10,204 bases of DNA from Sphingomonas bacterium (lineage in GTDB: Bacteria; Pseudomonadota; Alphaproteobacteria; Sphingomonadales; Sphingomonadaceae): contig NZ_CAHJWX010000030.1 of assembly GCF_903643065.1 (NCBI RefSeq), positions 1 through 10,204 of the forward strand, read 5' to 3'. Shown in pieces: positions 1 through 7,729 of this stretch. Position 1 is the stretch's first letter. Every line of letters starts with the position of its first letter. The notes below the pieces were generated by a model. It ran no database searches, was not told the DNA's origin, and saw nothing but the letters and a program-made list of their open reading frames with translations. The position numbers and the translations under genes are program-made.

Positions 1-213
1 CAAGCTCAACGAATGTGGCTGCGCATGGCGACGGCGGCGGCGCGGCTGCGCGCGGCCGGCGAGGGCGACGCGGCGTTCCTGGAGGCCAAGCTGGTGACCG
101 CGCGCTTCTATGCCGAGCGGCTGCTGCCGGGGACGGGCTCGCTGCGGCGCCAGATCGAGGGCGGCGCGGAGGCGGTGATGGCGCTGCCGCCGGAGATGTT
201 CCTGGCGGCGTGA
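1..213 (+). CDS. acyl-CoA dehydrogenase, C-terminal fragment
   Basis: This is the C-terminal end of a gene that begins before the window; the frame is open from base 1 (CAA codon) to a TGA at 211-213, giving 70 residues. The segment AFLEAKLVTARFYAERLLP, followed by GSLRRQIEGGAEAVMALP, resembles the extra C-terminal domain (AcAD_C type) found in long bacterial acyl-CoA dehydrogenases, FAD enzymes that introduce the alpha-beta double bond during fatty-acid beta-oxidation in the cytoplasm. The catalytic and FAD-binding parts lie outside the window, so activity and substrate range cannot be judged. The first in-frame ATG (13) is internal to the domain and is not a credible start. Its stop lies only 11 bp from the stop of the convergent hydrolase gene. 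The family call rests on remembered similarity of a short tail. Confidence 0.8.
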   Translation, partial: QAQRMWLRMATAAARLRAAGEGDAAFLEAKLVTARFYAERLLPGTGSLRRQIEGGAEAVMALPPEMFLAA

Positions 214-224
214 GCTGCCGCCGT

Positions 225-1511
225 TCACCGCCCCTCTACCCCGGTCTTCGTCGGGAGCGGGGTGGGAACAGCGCTGGGTGCGGGCCGGTGCGTACCGATC
301 GGTTCGGCCGGCGCACGCGGCGGCTCGGGTGATGTGCCGGTCAGCGGCGGCTGTGGCTTCATGCATTGCGTCGGCGCCGCGCGCTTGAACTGACCGCAGT
401 TCCACAGCGCCTTGTCGAACCCGTGCGCGCGATCACGCAGGTAGCTGAACCCCAGGCTTGCCTGCTGCCGCGGGGTGAGCGGCAGCGCGGCCGGTGCGCC
501 CGCGAGCGGCGTCCAGGCGAGATATTTGCAATATGCCCGCGTCCCGCACGCACGGGCGACGAGCGCCGGGAAGGCGTCCGGCGACCCGTTGGCAGGCAGC
601 GTCGCGAGGATGGCCCCGGGTTCGTCCGCTTCGCCGCCGGTCGCGTCGCCGAGCGGCGGTGCCGGCACGATCGGGGCGCCGGTGGCCGCGAGCTCGACCG
701 GTGCGACCGTCGGAGCATGCGCCGGCGAGAGCGACGCGAGCGCGTCGATCACCGGCTCCGGTCCGTCACGCATCCGATCGAACGCGGCCGGCGTGCCCCA
801 CCAGCCGGCCCAGCGGAAGAACAGGTGCGGGCCGACGCGCGCGATCTTGTCGAGGCTGGCCTGCCAATAGGGCACGACCCAGTCCGTGTGGTAATGCGTC
901 GCGAGCCCGACCGGGCGGAACACGGCCCCGGCCAGCGCCCGCGTCGCGATCGTTCGCGCGTGCGCCCAACTCGCCGGCAGCGGATGCCAGCGGTCGAGCG
1001 CGCCGTCGCAGGTGAAGCTGAACTGGCAGCCGGTGCGTCGCTCCGAGCCCTGGAACACGACGCCGCAGACGCTCTTCGGAAAGGCGGGATGACGCACGCG
1101 GTTGAGCACCGCCTGCGCGACCGCTTTCTCGCCGGTCGCGTCGTCGCCCGCCTCGTACAGGACGGCGGTGGCGAGGCAGTCGGTGGCGCGAGCGAGATCG
1201 TCGGCGGCACCGGCGAAATGGAAGGGCCGCGCGGGCGTGATCGCGCCGTCGGCGAAGGGCTGCGCTTCATTATAGGCGCGCGCGTCGTCGGGGCTGAGGT
1301 CCGCGAGGGCCACAGGCTCGACGGGCGGGAGCTCGGCGGGTGGAACCACGCGGGCGGGCGGGAGCCTGGGGGCGATCCGCGTGATCGCGCGCGGCGGGGG
1401 CGGGGCGAAAGCGACGAGCAGCGTCGGGGTGATGATCGCGAGGGTCGCGATGAGGAGGAGGACGGGGGTGAGCCACTTCACCGGAGGGCTGCTGGGCGGT
1501 TCCTTGTTCAA
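225..1511 (-). CDS. SleB-family cell wall hydrolase, membrane-anchored
   Basis: The predicted protein has 428 residues. It has a short N-terminal tail, one hydrophobic segment at about residues 13-36 (signal anchor), a Pro/Ala-rich linker to about 105, and a Hydrolase_2/SleB-like domain at about 110-235. Visible family features are CLATAVLYEAGDD with the presumed catalytic Glu120, the VLNRV segment, the GCQFSFTCDG Cys pair (162, 168) and ATHYHTDWV. Such enzymes cleave the glycan strand of peptidoglycan, so it probably acts in the periplasm. Beyond about 250 is a Pro/Ala-rich stretch, then a conserved-looking block (about 312-390) with four Cys, then a Pro-rich tail. The start used is TTG at 1511; an in-frame GTG at 1481 (residue 11, just before the hydrophobic segment) is an alternative, and neither has a strong Shine-Dalgarno. 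The gene lies just downstream of a large inverted repeat, which could sit in its 5' leader. Confidence 0.85.
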   Translation of the reverse strand: MNKEPPSSPPVKWLTPVLLLIATLAIITPTLLVAFAPPPPRAITRIAPRLPPARVVPPAELPPVEPVALADLSPDDARAYNEAQPFADGAITPARPFHFAGAADDLARATDCLATAVLYEAGDDATGEKAVAQAVLNRVRHPAFPKSVCGVVFQGSERRTGCQFSFTCDGALDRWHPLPASWAHARTIATRALAGAVFRPVGLATHYHTDWVVPYWQASLDKIARVGPHLFFRWAGWWGTPAAFDRMRDGPEPVIDALASLSPAHAPTVAPVELAATGAPIVPAPPLGDATGGEADEPGAILATLPANGSPDAFPALVARACGTRAYCKYLAWTPLAGAPAALPLTPRQQASLGFSYLRDRAHGFDKALWNCGQFKRAAPTQCMKPQPPLTGTSPEPPRAPAEPIGTHRPAPSAVPTPLPTKTGVEGR

Positions 1512-1521
1512 GCCCGGCCCC

Positions 1522-1625
1522 CGTCATCCTGAACTTGTTTCAGGGTCCACGCGCGACGCTCCGATCCGCGCGCTACCACCAGAACAAGCGTCGCGCGTGG
1601 ATGCTGAAACAAGTTCAGCATGACG
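1522..1625. repeat. 39-bp-arm inverted repeat, REP-like or terminator hairpin
   Basis: The left arm (1522-1560) and the right arm (1587-1625) are reverse complements at 36 of 39 positions and are separated by a 26-base spacer. Each arm contains the core CTGAACTTGTTTCAG or its complement (1529-1543 and 1604-1618), which is itself a small imperfect palindrome, so the element is nested. It fills most of the 127 bp between the stop of cysK (1639) and the start of the hydrolase (1511). No T-run follows the hairpin on either strand, so a classical intrinsic terminator is not obvious. It could end cysK transcription, stabilise the 3' end of the mRNA, or be a dispersed intergenic repeat. I recall similar CGTCAT/CTGAACTTGTTTCAG elements from sphingomonad genomes, but this is memory and not a search. 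Confidence 0.85.
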
Positions 1626-1638
1626 AAGCGGACGACCG

Positions 1639-2555
<917 letters not shown>

Positions 2556-2559
<4 letters not shown>

Positions 2560-3836
2560 GTCGTCATCACTCCGGGCTGGGGGTCTAGTTCGGGCGCCGT
2601 CGGCGGATCAAAGGTCCGGGCGCGCTTGAGTTCCGGAAACAGGCCGGCCCAGACCAGCGTGACGCCCAGCGCCGCGACGCCGCCCAGCACCACCGCGCCC
2701 ACCGGACCGAGCAGCGAGGCCATCAGCCCCGTCTCCGCCTCGCCCAGCTCGTTGGATGCTGAGATGGTGAGCTGCGACACCGCCGATACGCGGCCACGCA
2801 TCGCGTCGGGCGTATGGAGCTGGATCAGCGAGGAACGGACGTAGACGCTGACCATGTCGGCCGCGCCGGCGACGATCAGCGCGGCGAGGCTGAGCGGGAA
2901 GGAGCGCGACAGCCCGAACACGATGATGGCGACGGCGAAGACCAGCACGGCGGCCAGCATCTTGACGCCGACATCGCGTTTCATCGGGCGGATCGAGAAC
3001 CAGATCGATCCCGCCGCCGCGCCGATGCCCATGCCCGCCGCGAGCAGCCCCAGGCCCTTGGCGCCGACCTGGAGGATGTCGCGCGCATAGATGGGCAGCA
3101 GGGCGGTGGCGCCGGCGAGGAGGACCACGAAGAGATCGAGCGTGATCGTGGCCAGCACCAGCCGATTGCCCTGCACGTAGCGGAAGCCGTCGGCGATCCG
3201 CTGGAGCGGATGGCGATCGGTCTCCACCGGCGGTTGCTCCACCCGGCGAATGGTGAACAACACGCCCAGCGCCACCACGAACAGCGCCGAGATCGTGCCA
3301 TATGCCACCACCGGGGCAATCGCGTAGAGCAGCCCGCCGACGCTGGGCCCCGCGATGGTGCCGACCTGCCACGCGATCGACGATACTGCGATCGCGGTGG
3401 GCAGCACCTCGCGCGGGACCAGGTTGGGCGCCAGCGCCGAGTAGGCGGGGCCGGAAAAGGCGCGCGCGATGCCGACGAACACCGCCGCCGCGAACAGCAG
3501 CGGCAACGTCAGGTGACCGGTCCAGGTCAGCAGCCCCAGCAGCGCGGCGTTCAGCGTCAGCAGCGCCGTCGTCGAGCGCACGATCCAGCGCCGGTCGACG
3601 CTGTCCGCCGCCAGCCCGACCACGGGGGTGAGCACGAACAGCGGCACGAACTGGACGAGGCCGATCAGGCCCAGCCGGAACGCCGAATGGCGGACGTCCA
3701 TCGTCTGGCGGGCAAGGCCATAGACCTGCCAGCCGATGATGATCCCCTGCGCGCTGATCGCGACCGTGCCGGCGAGGCGCGACAGCCAATAGGCGCGAAA
3801 GGCCGGGATGGTGAGCGGGTGGGGCTGATCGGCCAT
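2556..3836 (-). CDS. MFS transporter, EntS/MFS_3-type exporter
   Basis: From the chosen ATG at 3836 the protein has 426 residues and repeated hydrophobic segments consistent with 12 membrane helices. The N-terminal [16 protein letters not shown] and the late RGRVSAV followed by ASNELGEAE are typical of the EntS-like branch (MFS_3) of the major facilitator superfamily, drug:H+ antiporter-like inner-membrane exporters. The substrate cannot be read from sequence. The frame is open upstream to an ATG at 3893, which would add a polar, Arg-rich 19-residue stretch. I prefer 3836 because [17 protein letters not shown] looks like a normal family N-terminus and a TAAGG lies about 11 bases upstream. The stop overlaps the cysK start by 4 bp, so the two genes form one transcript. 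That suggests, but does not prove, a role related to cysteine or sulfur metabolites. Confidence 0.88.
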
Positions 3837-3885
3837 GAGCCATCCGGCCTTACGCGGCGGCGTCGCCCGGCGGCAACCCGCGCCG

Positions 3886-3917
3886 TTGCCCATCGCCGCT
3901 TGGGACGCCTATAGGCG
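3886..3917 (+). promoter_or_regulatory. candidate pdhA promoter with overlapping palindrome
   Basis: In the divergent gap between the MFS gene and pdhA, TTGCCC (3886-3891) and TATAGG (3910-3915) are spaced 18 bases apart and each match 4 of 6 positions of the sigma-70 type -35 and -10 elements. Transcription would start near 3922 and give a leader of about 28 bases before the pdhA TTG. A perfect 12-bp palindrome, CGCCTATAGGCG (3906-3917), covers the -10 element, so the same TATAGG also occurs on the opposite strand, where it could serve the MFS-cysK pair, though I see no good -35 there. A palindrome at this place could be an operator. A 12-bp palindrome is expected a few times by chance in 10 kb, so position is the main argument. 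Confidence 0.3.
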
Positions 3918-3949
3918 GGCTTTCCGTTGTTCCGTAAGGTCCGTCCGCC

Positions 3950-4984
3950 TTGGCCACCGCCCGCATCGCCGAACCACCCGCTTCCAACCGGGAGCGTCCC
4001 GTCGAGCCCGAGCCGTACCGGGCCAGCAAGGAGGAGCTGCTCGGCTTCTACGAGCGCATGTTGCTGATCCGGCGGTTTGAGGAAAAGGCGGGGCAGCTGT
4101 ACGGGTTGGGGCTGATCGGCGGTTTCTGCCACCTGTATATCGGGCAGGAGGCGGTGGCGGTCGGGCTGCAATCGGCGCTGTCCGAGCGGGACAGCGTCAT
4201 CACCGGCTATCGCGATCATGGCCACATGCTGTTGAGCGGCATCCCGCCCACCGACGTGATGGCCGAGCTGACCGGGCGCGCCGCCGGGATCAGCAAGGGC
4301 AAAGGCGGCTCGATGCACATGTTCTCGGTCGAGCATAAATTCTATGGCGGCCATGGCATCGTCGGCGCGCAGGTGTCGCTCGCCTCCGGGCTGGGCTTCG
4401 CGCACAAATATCGCGACGATGGCGGTGTCGCGCTCGCCTATTTCGGCGACGGCGCGGCCAATCAGGGGCAGGTGTATGAGAGCTTCAACATGGCCGAGCT
4501 GTGGAAGCTGCCGGTCATTTTCGTGATCGAGAACAACCAATATGCGATGGGCACGTCGGTCAACCGCGCGTCGGCCGAGGACCAGCTCTACCGGCGCGGC
4601 GAGAGCTTCCGCATCCCCGGCCTCCAGGTCGACGGCATGGACGTGCTCGCCTGTCGCGGCGCCGCCGAACGCGCGCTGGAATGGGTGCGCGGCGGCAAGG
4701 GGCCGATCATCCTGGAGATGAAGACCTATCGCTATCGCGGCCATTCGATGAGCGACCCCGCCAAATACCGCAGCCGCGAGGAAGTGCAGGCGGTGCGCGA
4801 CAAATCGGACCCGATCGAGCTGGTCAAGCGGCTGCTGGACGACCACGGCGTCAAGGAGGACGAGCTGAAGAAGGTGGAGCAGGCGATCCGTCGCCAGGTC
4901 AACGAGGCGGCCGACTTCGCCGAGCAGACCCCCGAGCCGGCGCCGGGCGAGCTGTATACCGACGTGCTGGTGGAGCGGTACTGA
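3950..4984 (+). CDS. pdhA: pyruvate dehydrogenase E1 component, alpha subunit
   Basis: PdhA pairs with PdhB to form the thiamine-diphosphate E1 heterotetramer that decarboxylates pyruvate and passes the acetyl group to the lipoyl domains of the complex, making acetyl-CoA in the cytoplasm. The 344-residue length fits the alphaproteobacterial subunit (about 330-350). Visible features are [13 protein letters not shown] near the N-terminus, [12 protein letters not shown], the ThDP/Mg motif starting GDGAANQG (166-173) and closing at ENNQ (194-197), and the loop YRGHSMSDP with His265, the equivalent of the mitochondrial phosphorylation loop. The start is TTG; TAAGG lies about 10 bases upstream, and the next in-frame ATG is inside the conserved core. 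The stop overlaps the pdhB ATG by one base (TGATG), so the two subunits are coupled. Confidence 0.96.
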   Translation: MATARIAEPPASNRERPVEPEPYRASKEELLGFYERMLLIRRFEEKAGQLYGLGLIGGFCHLYIGQEAVAVGLQSALSERDSVITGYRDHGHMLLSGIPPTDVMAELTGRAAGISKGKGGSMHMFSVEHKFYGGHGIVGAQVSLASGLGFAHKYRDDGGVALAYFGDGAANQGQVYESFNMAELWKLPVIFVIENNQYAMGTSVNRASAEDQLYRRGESFRIPGLQVDGMDVLACRGAAERALEWVRGGKGPIILEMKTYRYRGHSMSDPAKYRSREEVQAVRDKSDPIELVKRLLDDHGVKEDELKKVEQAIRRQVNEAADFAEQTPEPAPGELYTDVLVERY

Positions 4985-6402
4985 TGGCCGTCCAGATCAA
5001 GATGCCGGCGCTCTCGCCCACCATGGAGGAGGGCACGCTCGCCAAGTGGCTGGTCAAGGAAGGCGACCGGATCAAGTCCGGCGACGTGATGGCCGAGATC
5101 GAGACCGACAAGGCGACGATGGAGTTCGAGGCGGTCGACGAGGGCACCGTCTCGCGCATCCTGGTGCCCGAAGGCACGGACAATGTGACGGTCGGCACGG
5201 TGATACTGGAGCTGACGGCGGAGGGCGAGGAGCCGGTCGCGACGGGAGAAGGCAAGGACGAGGCCGAGCCGCCGCGTGTCGAGGCAGGCGAGGCGGCGGA
5301 CCAGAAGGCGGAGGCGACGCCCGAACCCAAGCAGGTCGACACGGGCACGCGCCAGCTGGTCGAGGCGGCGTCGCGCGCGCCCGAGATCGCCGAGCCGGCG
5401 GTGCCGGCGGGCACGGCGACCGTGAAGCTCACCGTCCGCGAGGCGTTGCGCGACGCGATGGCGGAGGAGATGCGCGCCGACGACCGGGTGTTCGTGATCG
5501 GCGAGGAGGTCGCGCAGTATCAGGGTGCGTACAAGGTGACGCAGGGGCTGCTCGACGAGTTCGGCGACCGTCGCGTCATCGACACGCCGATCACCGAATA
5601 TGGCTTTGCCGGCGTCGGCACGGGCGCGGCGATGGGTGGGCTGAGGCCGATCGTCGAGTTCATGACGTTCAACTTCGCGCTGCAGGCGATCGACCACCTC
5701 GTCAATTCGGCAGCCAAGACCAATTATATGAGCGGCGGGCAAATGCGCTGCCCCGTAGTGTTCCGCGGCCCCAACGGCGCCGCCAGCCGTGTCGGCGCGC
5801 AGCATTCGCAAAATTTCGCGCCCTGGTATGCCAGCGTCCCCGGGTTGATCGTGATCGCGCCCTATGACGCAGCGGATGCCAAGGGGCTGCTCAAGGCGGC
5901 GATCAGGACGGAGGATCCGGTCGTGTTCCTGGAGAACGAGCTGCTTTACGGCCGCTCGTTCGAGGTGCCGGATGTCGCGGACTGGGTGCTGCCGATCGGC
6001 AAGGCGCGCACCGTGCGGGAGGGCGCGGACGTGACGATCGTCTCCTATTCGATCGGCGTCGGTATCGCGCTGGAGGCGGCGGCCTCGCTGTCGGGCGAGG
6101 GGATCGAGGCGGAGGTGATCGACCTGCGCACGCTGCGCCCGCTAGACCGGCCGGCGGTGCTGACCAGCCTCGCCAAGACCAACCGGCTGGTAGTGGTGGA
6201 GGAAGGCTGGCCGACCTGTTCGATCGCGTCGGAGATCATCGCGATCTGCATGGAAGACGGCTTCGACGACCTCGACGCGCCCGTCGCGCGCGTGACCAAC
6301 GAGGACGTGCCGATGCCGTACGCGGCGAACCTGGAGAAGCTGGCGCTGATCACCGCCGACAAGGTGGTGCAGGCGGTCAAGCGGGTCTGCTACCGGAACT
6401 GA
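4984..6402 (+). CDS. pdhB: pyruvate dehydrogenase E1 component, beta subunit with lipoyl domain
   Basis: The 472-residue protein has three parts. Residues 1-80 form a biotinyl/lipoyl domain with the attachment site ETDKATMEF, Lys43. Residues of about 81-145 are an Ala/Glu/Pro-rich flexible linker. From about 146 onward is the E1-beta transketolase-like region: [14 protein letters not shown], then ITEYGFAG with the presumed ThDP-activating Glu205, then [11 protein letters not shown], and a C-terminal domain with [11 protein letters not shown] and [10 protein letters not shown] lipoyl domain on E1-beta is known from some alphaproteobacteria (Zymomonas and rhizobia), whereas most bacteria carry it only on E2. 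The ATG at 4984 is preceded by GGAG about 8 bases upstream and overlaps the pdhA stop. The E2 and E3 genes are not adjacent; after the stop, a convergent gene ends 23 bp away. Confidence 0.96.
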   Translation: MAVQIKMPALSPTMEEGTLAKWLVKEGDRIKSGDVMAEIETDKATMEFEAVDEGTVSRILVPEGTDNVTVGTVILELTAEGEEPVATGEGKDEAEPPRVEAGEAADQKAEATPEPKQVDTGTRQLVEAASRAPEIAEPAVPAGTATVKLTVREALRDAMAEEMRADDRVFVIGEEVAQYQGAYKVTQGLLDEFGDRRVIDTPITEYGFAGVGTGAAMGGLRPIVEFMTFNFALQAIDHLVNSAAKTNYMSGGQMRCPVVFRGPNGAASRVGAQHSQNFAPWYASVPGLIVIAPYDAADAKGLLKAAIRTEDPVVFLENELLYGRSFEVPDVADWVLPIGKARTVREGADVTIVSYSIGVGIALEAAASLSGEGIEAEVIDLRTLRPLDRPAVLTSLAKTNRLVVVEEGWPTCSIASEIIAICMEDGFDDLDAPVARVTNEDVPMPYAANLEKLALITADKVVQAVKRVCYRN

Positions 6403-6425
6403 TTTCACCCATCGCGAGGCAGAAG

Positions 6426-7142
6426 TCAGGCGTCGTGCTTGTCGCAGGTCGCCGCGATCGCCGCCGGTTGGAAATTGTAGATTTGCGCGTAATCGCGATT
6501 GTCGCGGACGATGAACGACGCCGAATAATGGACGATCTGCGGACTGACGAACATGCCGCCGAACGCGGGTTTGTAGCGATAGTTGATCTCCACGAACATG
6601 ACGCCGTTGCCCGACAGCGCCGTGACCTTCTTGCCCGTGTCGCCCATGCCGTTGGGCATGGCGACACCGGCATTGCCGGGCGCCTTGTCGCTGCCCGCCG
6701 ACGTGCTGGTGGTGCCATAGGTCGAGTCATAGCCGGCGCCGCTCATCACGCCGACGCACCGCTGCCAGTGAAGCCGCTGCACCGGCGCGGGATCGGACGT
6801 GCCGTCGGCGTAAAACCGCTGGACGTTCTCCAGGCTGGACAGCGTCACCCGGCCATAGGTGGTGAGGCCGATCAGCTTGGCGTCGACGCGCAGGCCCTGA
6901 AGGACATCGTTGATGTCCGCCTCGCGCAACTGGGTGACGCCACCGCTCGCGGCCAGGCCGACGCGGGACGCATTGTCGGCGAGGTTGAGCGCATATTGGC
7001 TGACCCGCAAATTGGTGAGCGCCAGGAACGACAGTTCCGTTCCCCAGCCGCCGATCGCGATCACCAACGGCAGGGTGAAGGCGAACTCCAGCATCGCCAG
7101 GCCGCTCGTGTCGCGACGGAGGCGGCGCGCCAGCTCGATCAT
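6426..7142 (-). CDS. TadE-like pilus assembly protein (second of pair)
   Basis: From the chosen ATG at 7142 the protein has 238 residues. An Arg-rich N-terminus (RRLRRD) is followed by SGLAMLEFAFTLPLVIAIGG, a hydrophobic segment at about 15-35 typical of TadE/TadF pseudopilins. Gly14 followed by Glu19 (Glu at +5) matches the Flp/TadE-type prepilin peptidase site, so cleavage after Gly14 by a TadV/CpaA-like peptidase is plausible. The remaining part is probably exported; it holds only two Cys (129 and 233) that could pair, a Gly/Ser/Thr-rich stretch (about 134-170) and a beta-rich end. The frame is open upstream to 7235, but the 7142 start gives a proper N-terminus, overlaps the upstream stop as ATGA, and has AGGTG about 7 bases upstream. 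It is last in the three-gene operon. Exact role (minor pilin, anchoring) is unknown. Confidence 0.85.
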   Translation of the reverse strand: MIELARRLRRDTSGLAMLEFAFTLPLVIAIGGWGTELSFLALTNLRVSQYALNLADNASRVGLAASGGVTQLREADINDVLQGLRVDAKLIGLTTYGRVTLSSLENVQRFYADGTSDPAPVQRLHWQRCVGVMSGAGYDSTYGTTSTSAGSDKAPGNAGVAMPNGMGDTGKKVTALSGNGVMFVEINYRYKPAFGGMFVSPQIVHYSASFIVRDNRDYAQIYNFQPAAIAATCDKHDA

Positions 7143-7729
7143 GGGCACACCTGCTTGACCACGTAGGTCGACTGATTGGCATAGGGCTGGTTTTTGAGCA
7201 GCGTCTGCGCGGACACCGACTGCGTGCTGCTCCACCCCATCAGGCCGGCCATCGGGAACAGGCGGGGGTAGGTCGCCGTGATCGTGTAGTAGACGACGTC
7301 ATTGGCGCCACCCTGCCCGGCGAGGCCGGGATCGACGTCCCACTGATTGTTGCCGTTGACGTCGGTGAAGCATTCCGTCGCCTTGTCATATTGGCCGTTG
7401 TTGTTGTTGTCTTGGAAGGGTTCGGGCGCGACCTGGCCGAAATTGCCGTAGCTCTTGCGCGAGGTGACGAAGGTGGCGTTGGCCGCGACTTGGCGGACGC
7501 TCGCCATGACCTTGCTGTCGATGGCGGCGGTGTTGCCGGCGGCGTCCTGGATCGTGGCGTCGCGGCCCGCCTTCTGCAACGCGCCCGACAGCATCGCCTG
7601 GACGTAGCTCTGATAGGCGAGGTCGCACATGCCCATCATCAGCAGCAGCATGACCGGCGCCACGATCGCGAACTCGACGGCGGTGGCGCCGCGCGCGTCG
7701 GCGCGCAGGCGGAGGATGGCGCGGATCAT
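7139..7729 (-). CDS. TadE-like pilus assembly protein with calcium-loop repeats
   Basis: The protein has 196 residues. An Arg-rich start (RAILRLRADARG) is followed by ATAVEFAIVAPVMLLLMMG, a TadE-family hydrophobic N-terminus. Gly14 and Glu19 match the prepilin peptidase spacing, so it is probably processed as a pseudopilin with the rest outside the cytoplasmic membrane. Residues 107-133 contain two tandem Asp/Asn/Gly loops of the EF-hand type: DNNNNGQYD (107-115) and DVNGNNQWDVD (123-133). The C-terminal half is beta-like and ends in Cys-Pro, with a second Cys at 120 between the loops. The ATG overlaps the stop of the TadG-like gene as ATGA, with GAGG 8 bases upstream, which fixes the start although the frame is open to 7981. 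It is the middle gene of the operon. Confidence 0.87.
   Translation of the reverse strand: MIRAILRLRADARGATAVEFAIVAPVMLLLMMGMCDLAYQSYVQAMLSGALQKAGRDATIQDAAGNTAAIDSKVMASVRQVAANATFVTSRKSYGNFGQVAPEPFQDNNNNGQYDKATECFTDVNGNNQWDVDPGLAGQGGANDVVYYTITATYPRLFPMAGLMGWSSTQSVSAQTLLKNQPYANQSTYVVKQVCP
7331..7411 (-). other. two tandem EF-hand-like Asp/Asn calcium loops
   Basis: This stretch encodes residues 107-133 of the first TadE-like protein. Loop 1 has D107, N109, N111, G112, Y114, D115; loop 2 has D123, N125, N127, W130, D131, D133. Both follow the D-x-[DN]-x-[DN]-x-x-aromatic-D pattern of EF-hand, dockerin and related calcium-binding loops, and they start 16 residues apart. Loop 2 has Asn where the usual central Gly sits. 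Binding of calcium is inferred from the pattern only. Confidence 0.6.

Noticed and set aside
366..1532. A 388-codon + strand open frame opposite the hydrolase
   Set aside because: Low-complexity Arg/Glu/Gly composition, no motif, and fully antisense to a recognisable SleB-like protein.
3665..4846. A 393-codon - strand open frame across the MFS/pdhA junction
   Set aside because: It overlaps two well-supported genes and the promoter gap, and its His/Arg/Ala-rich translation looks like a codon-bias shadow.
4732..5811. A 359-codon - strand open frame opposite pdhA/pdhB
   Set aside because: Arg/Leu/His-rich translation without motifs; the + strand encodes clear E1 subunits.
6403..6425. Possible bidirectional terminator between pdhB and the last TadE-like gene
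   Set aside because: The 23-bp gap contains no inverted repeat and no T-run that I can see.
7397..7409. Short GTT trinucleotide run as a possible phase-variation tract
   Set aside because: Only four units, and a change of one unit would stay in frame and just alter the Asn run of the calcium loop.
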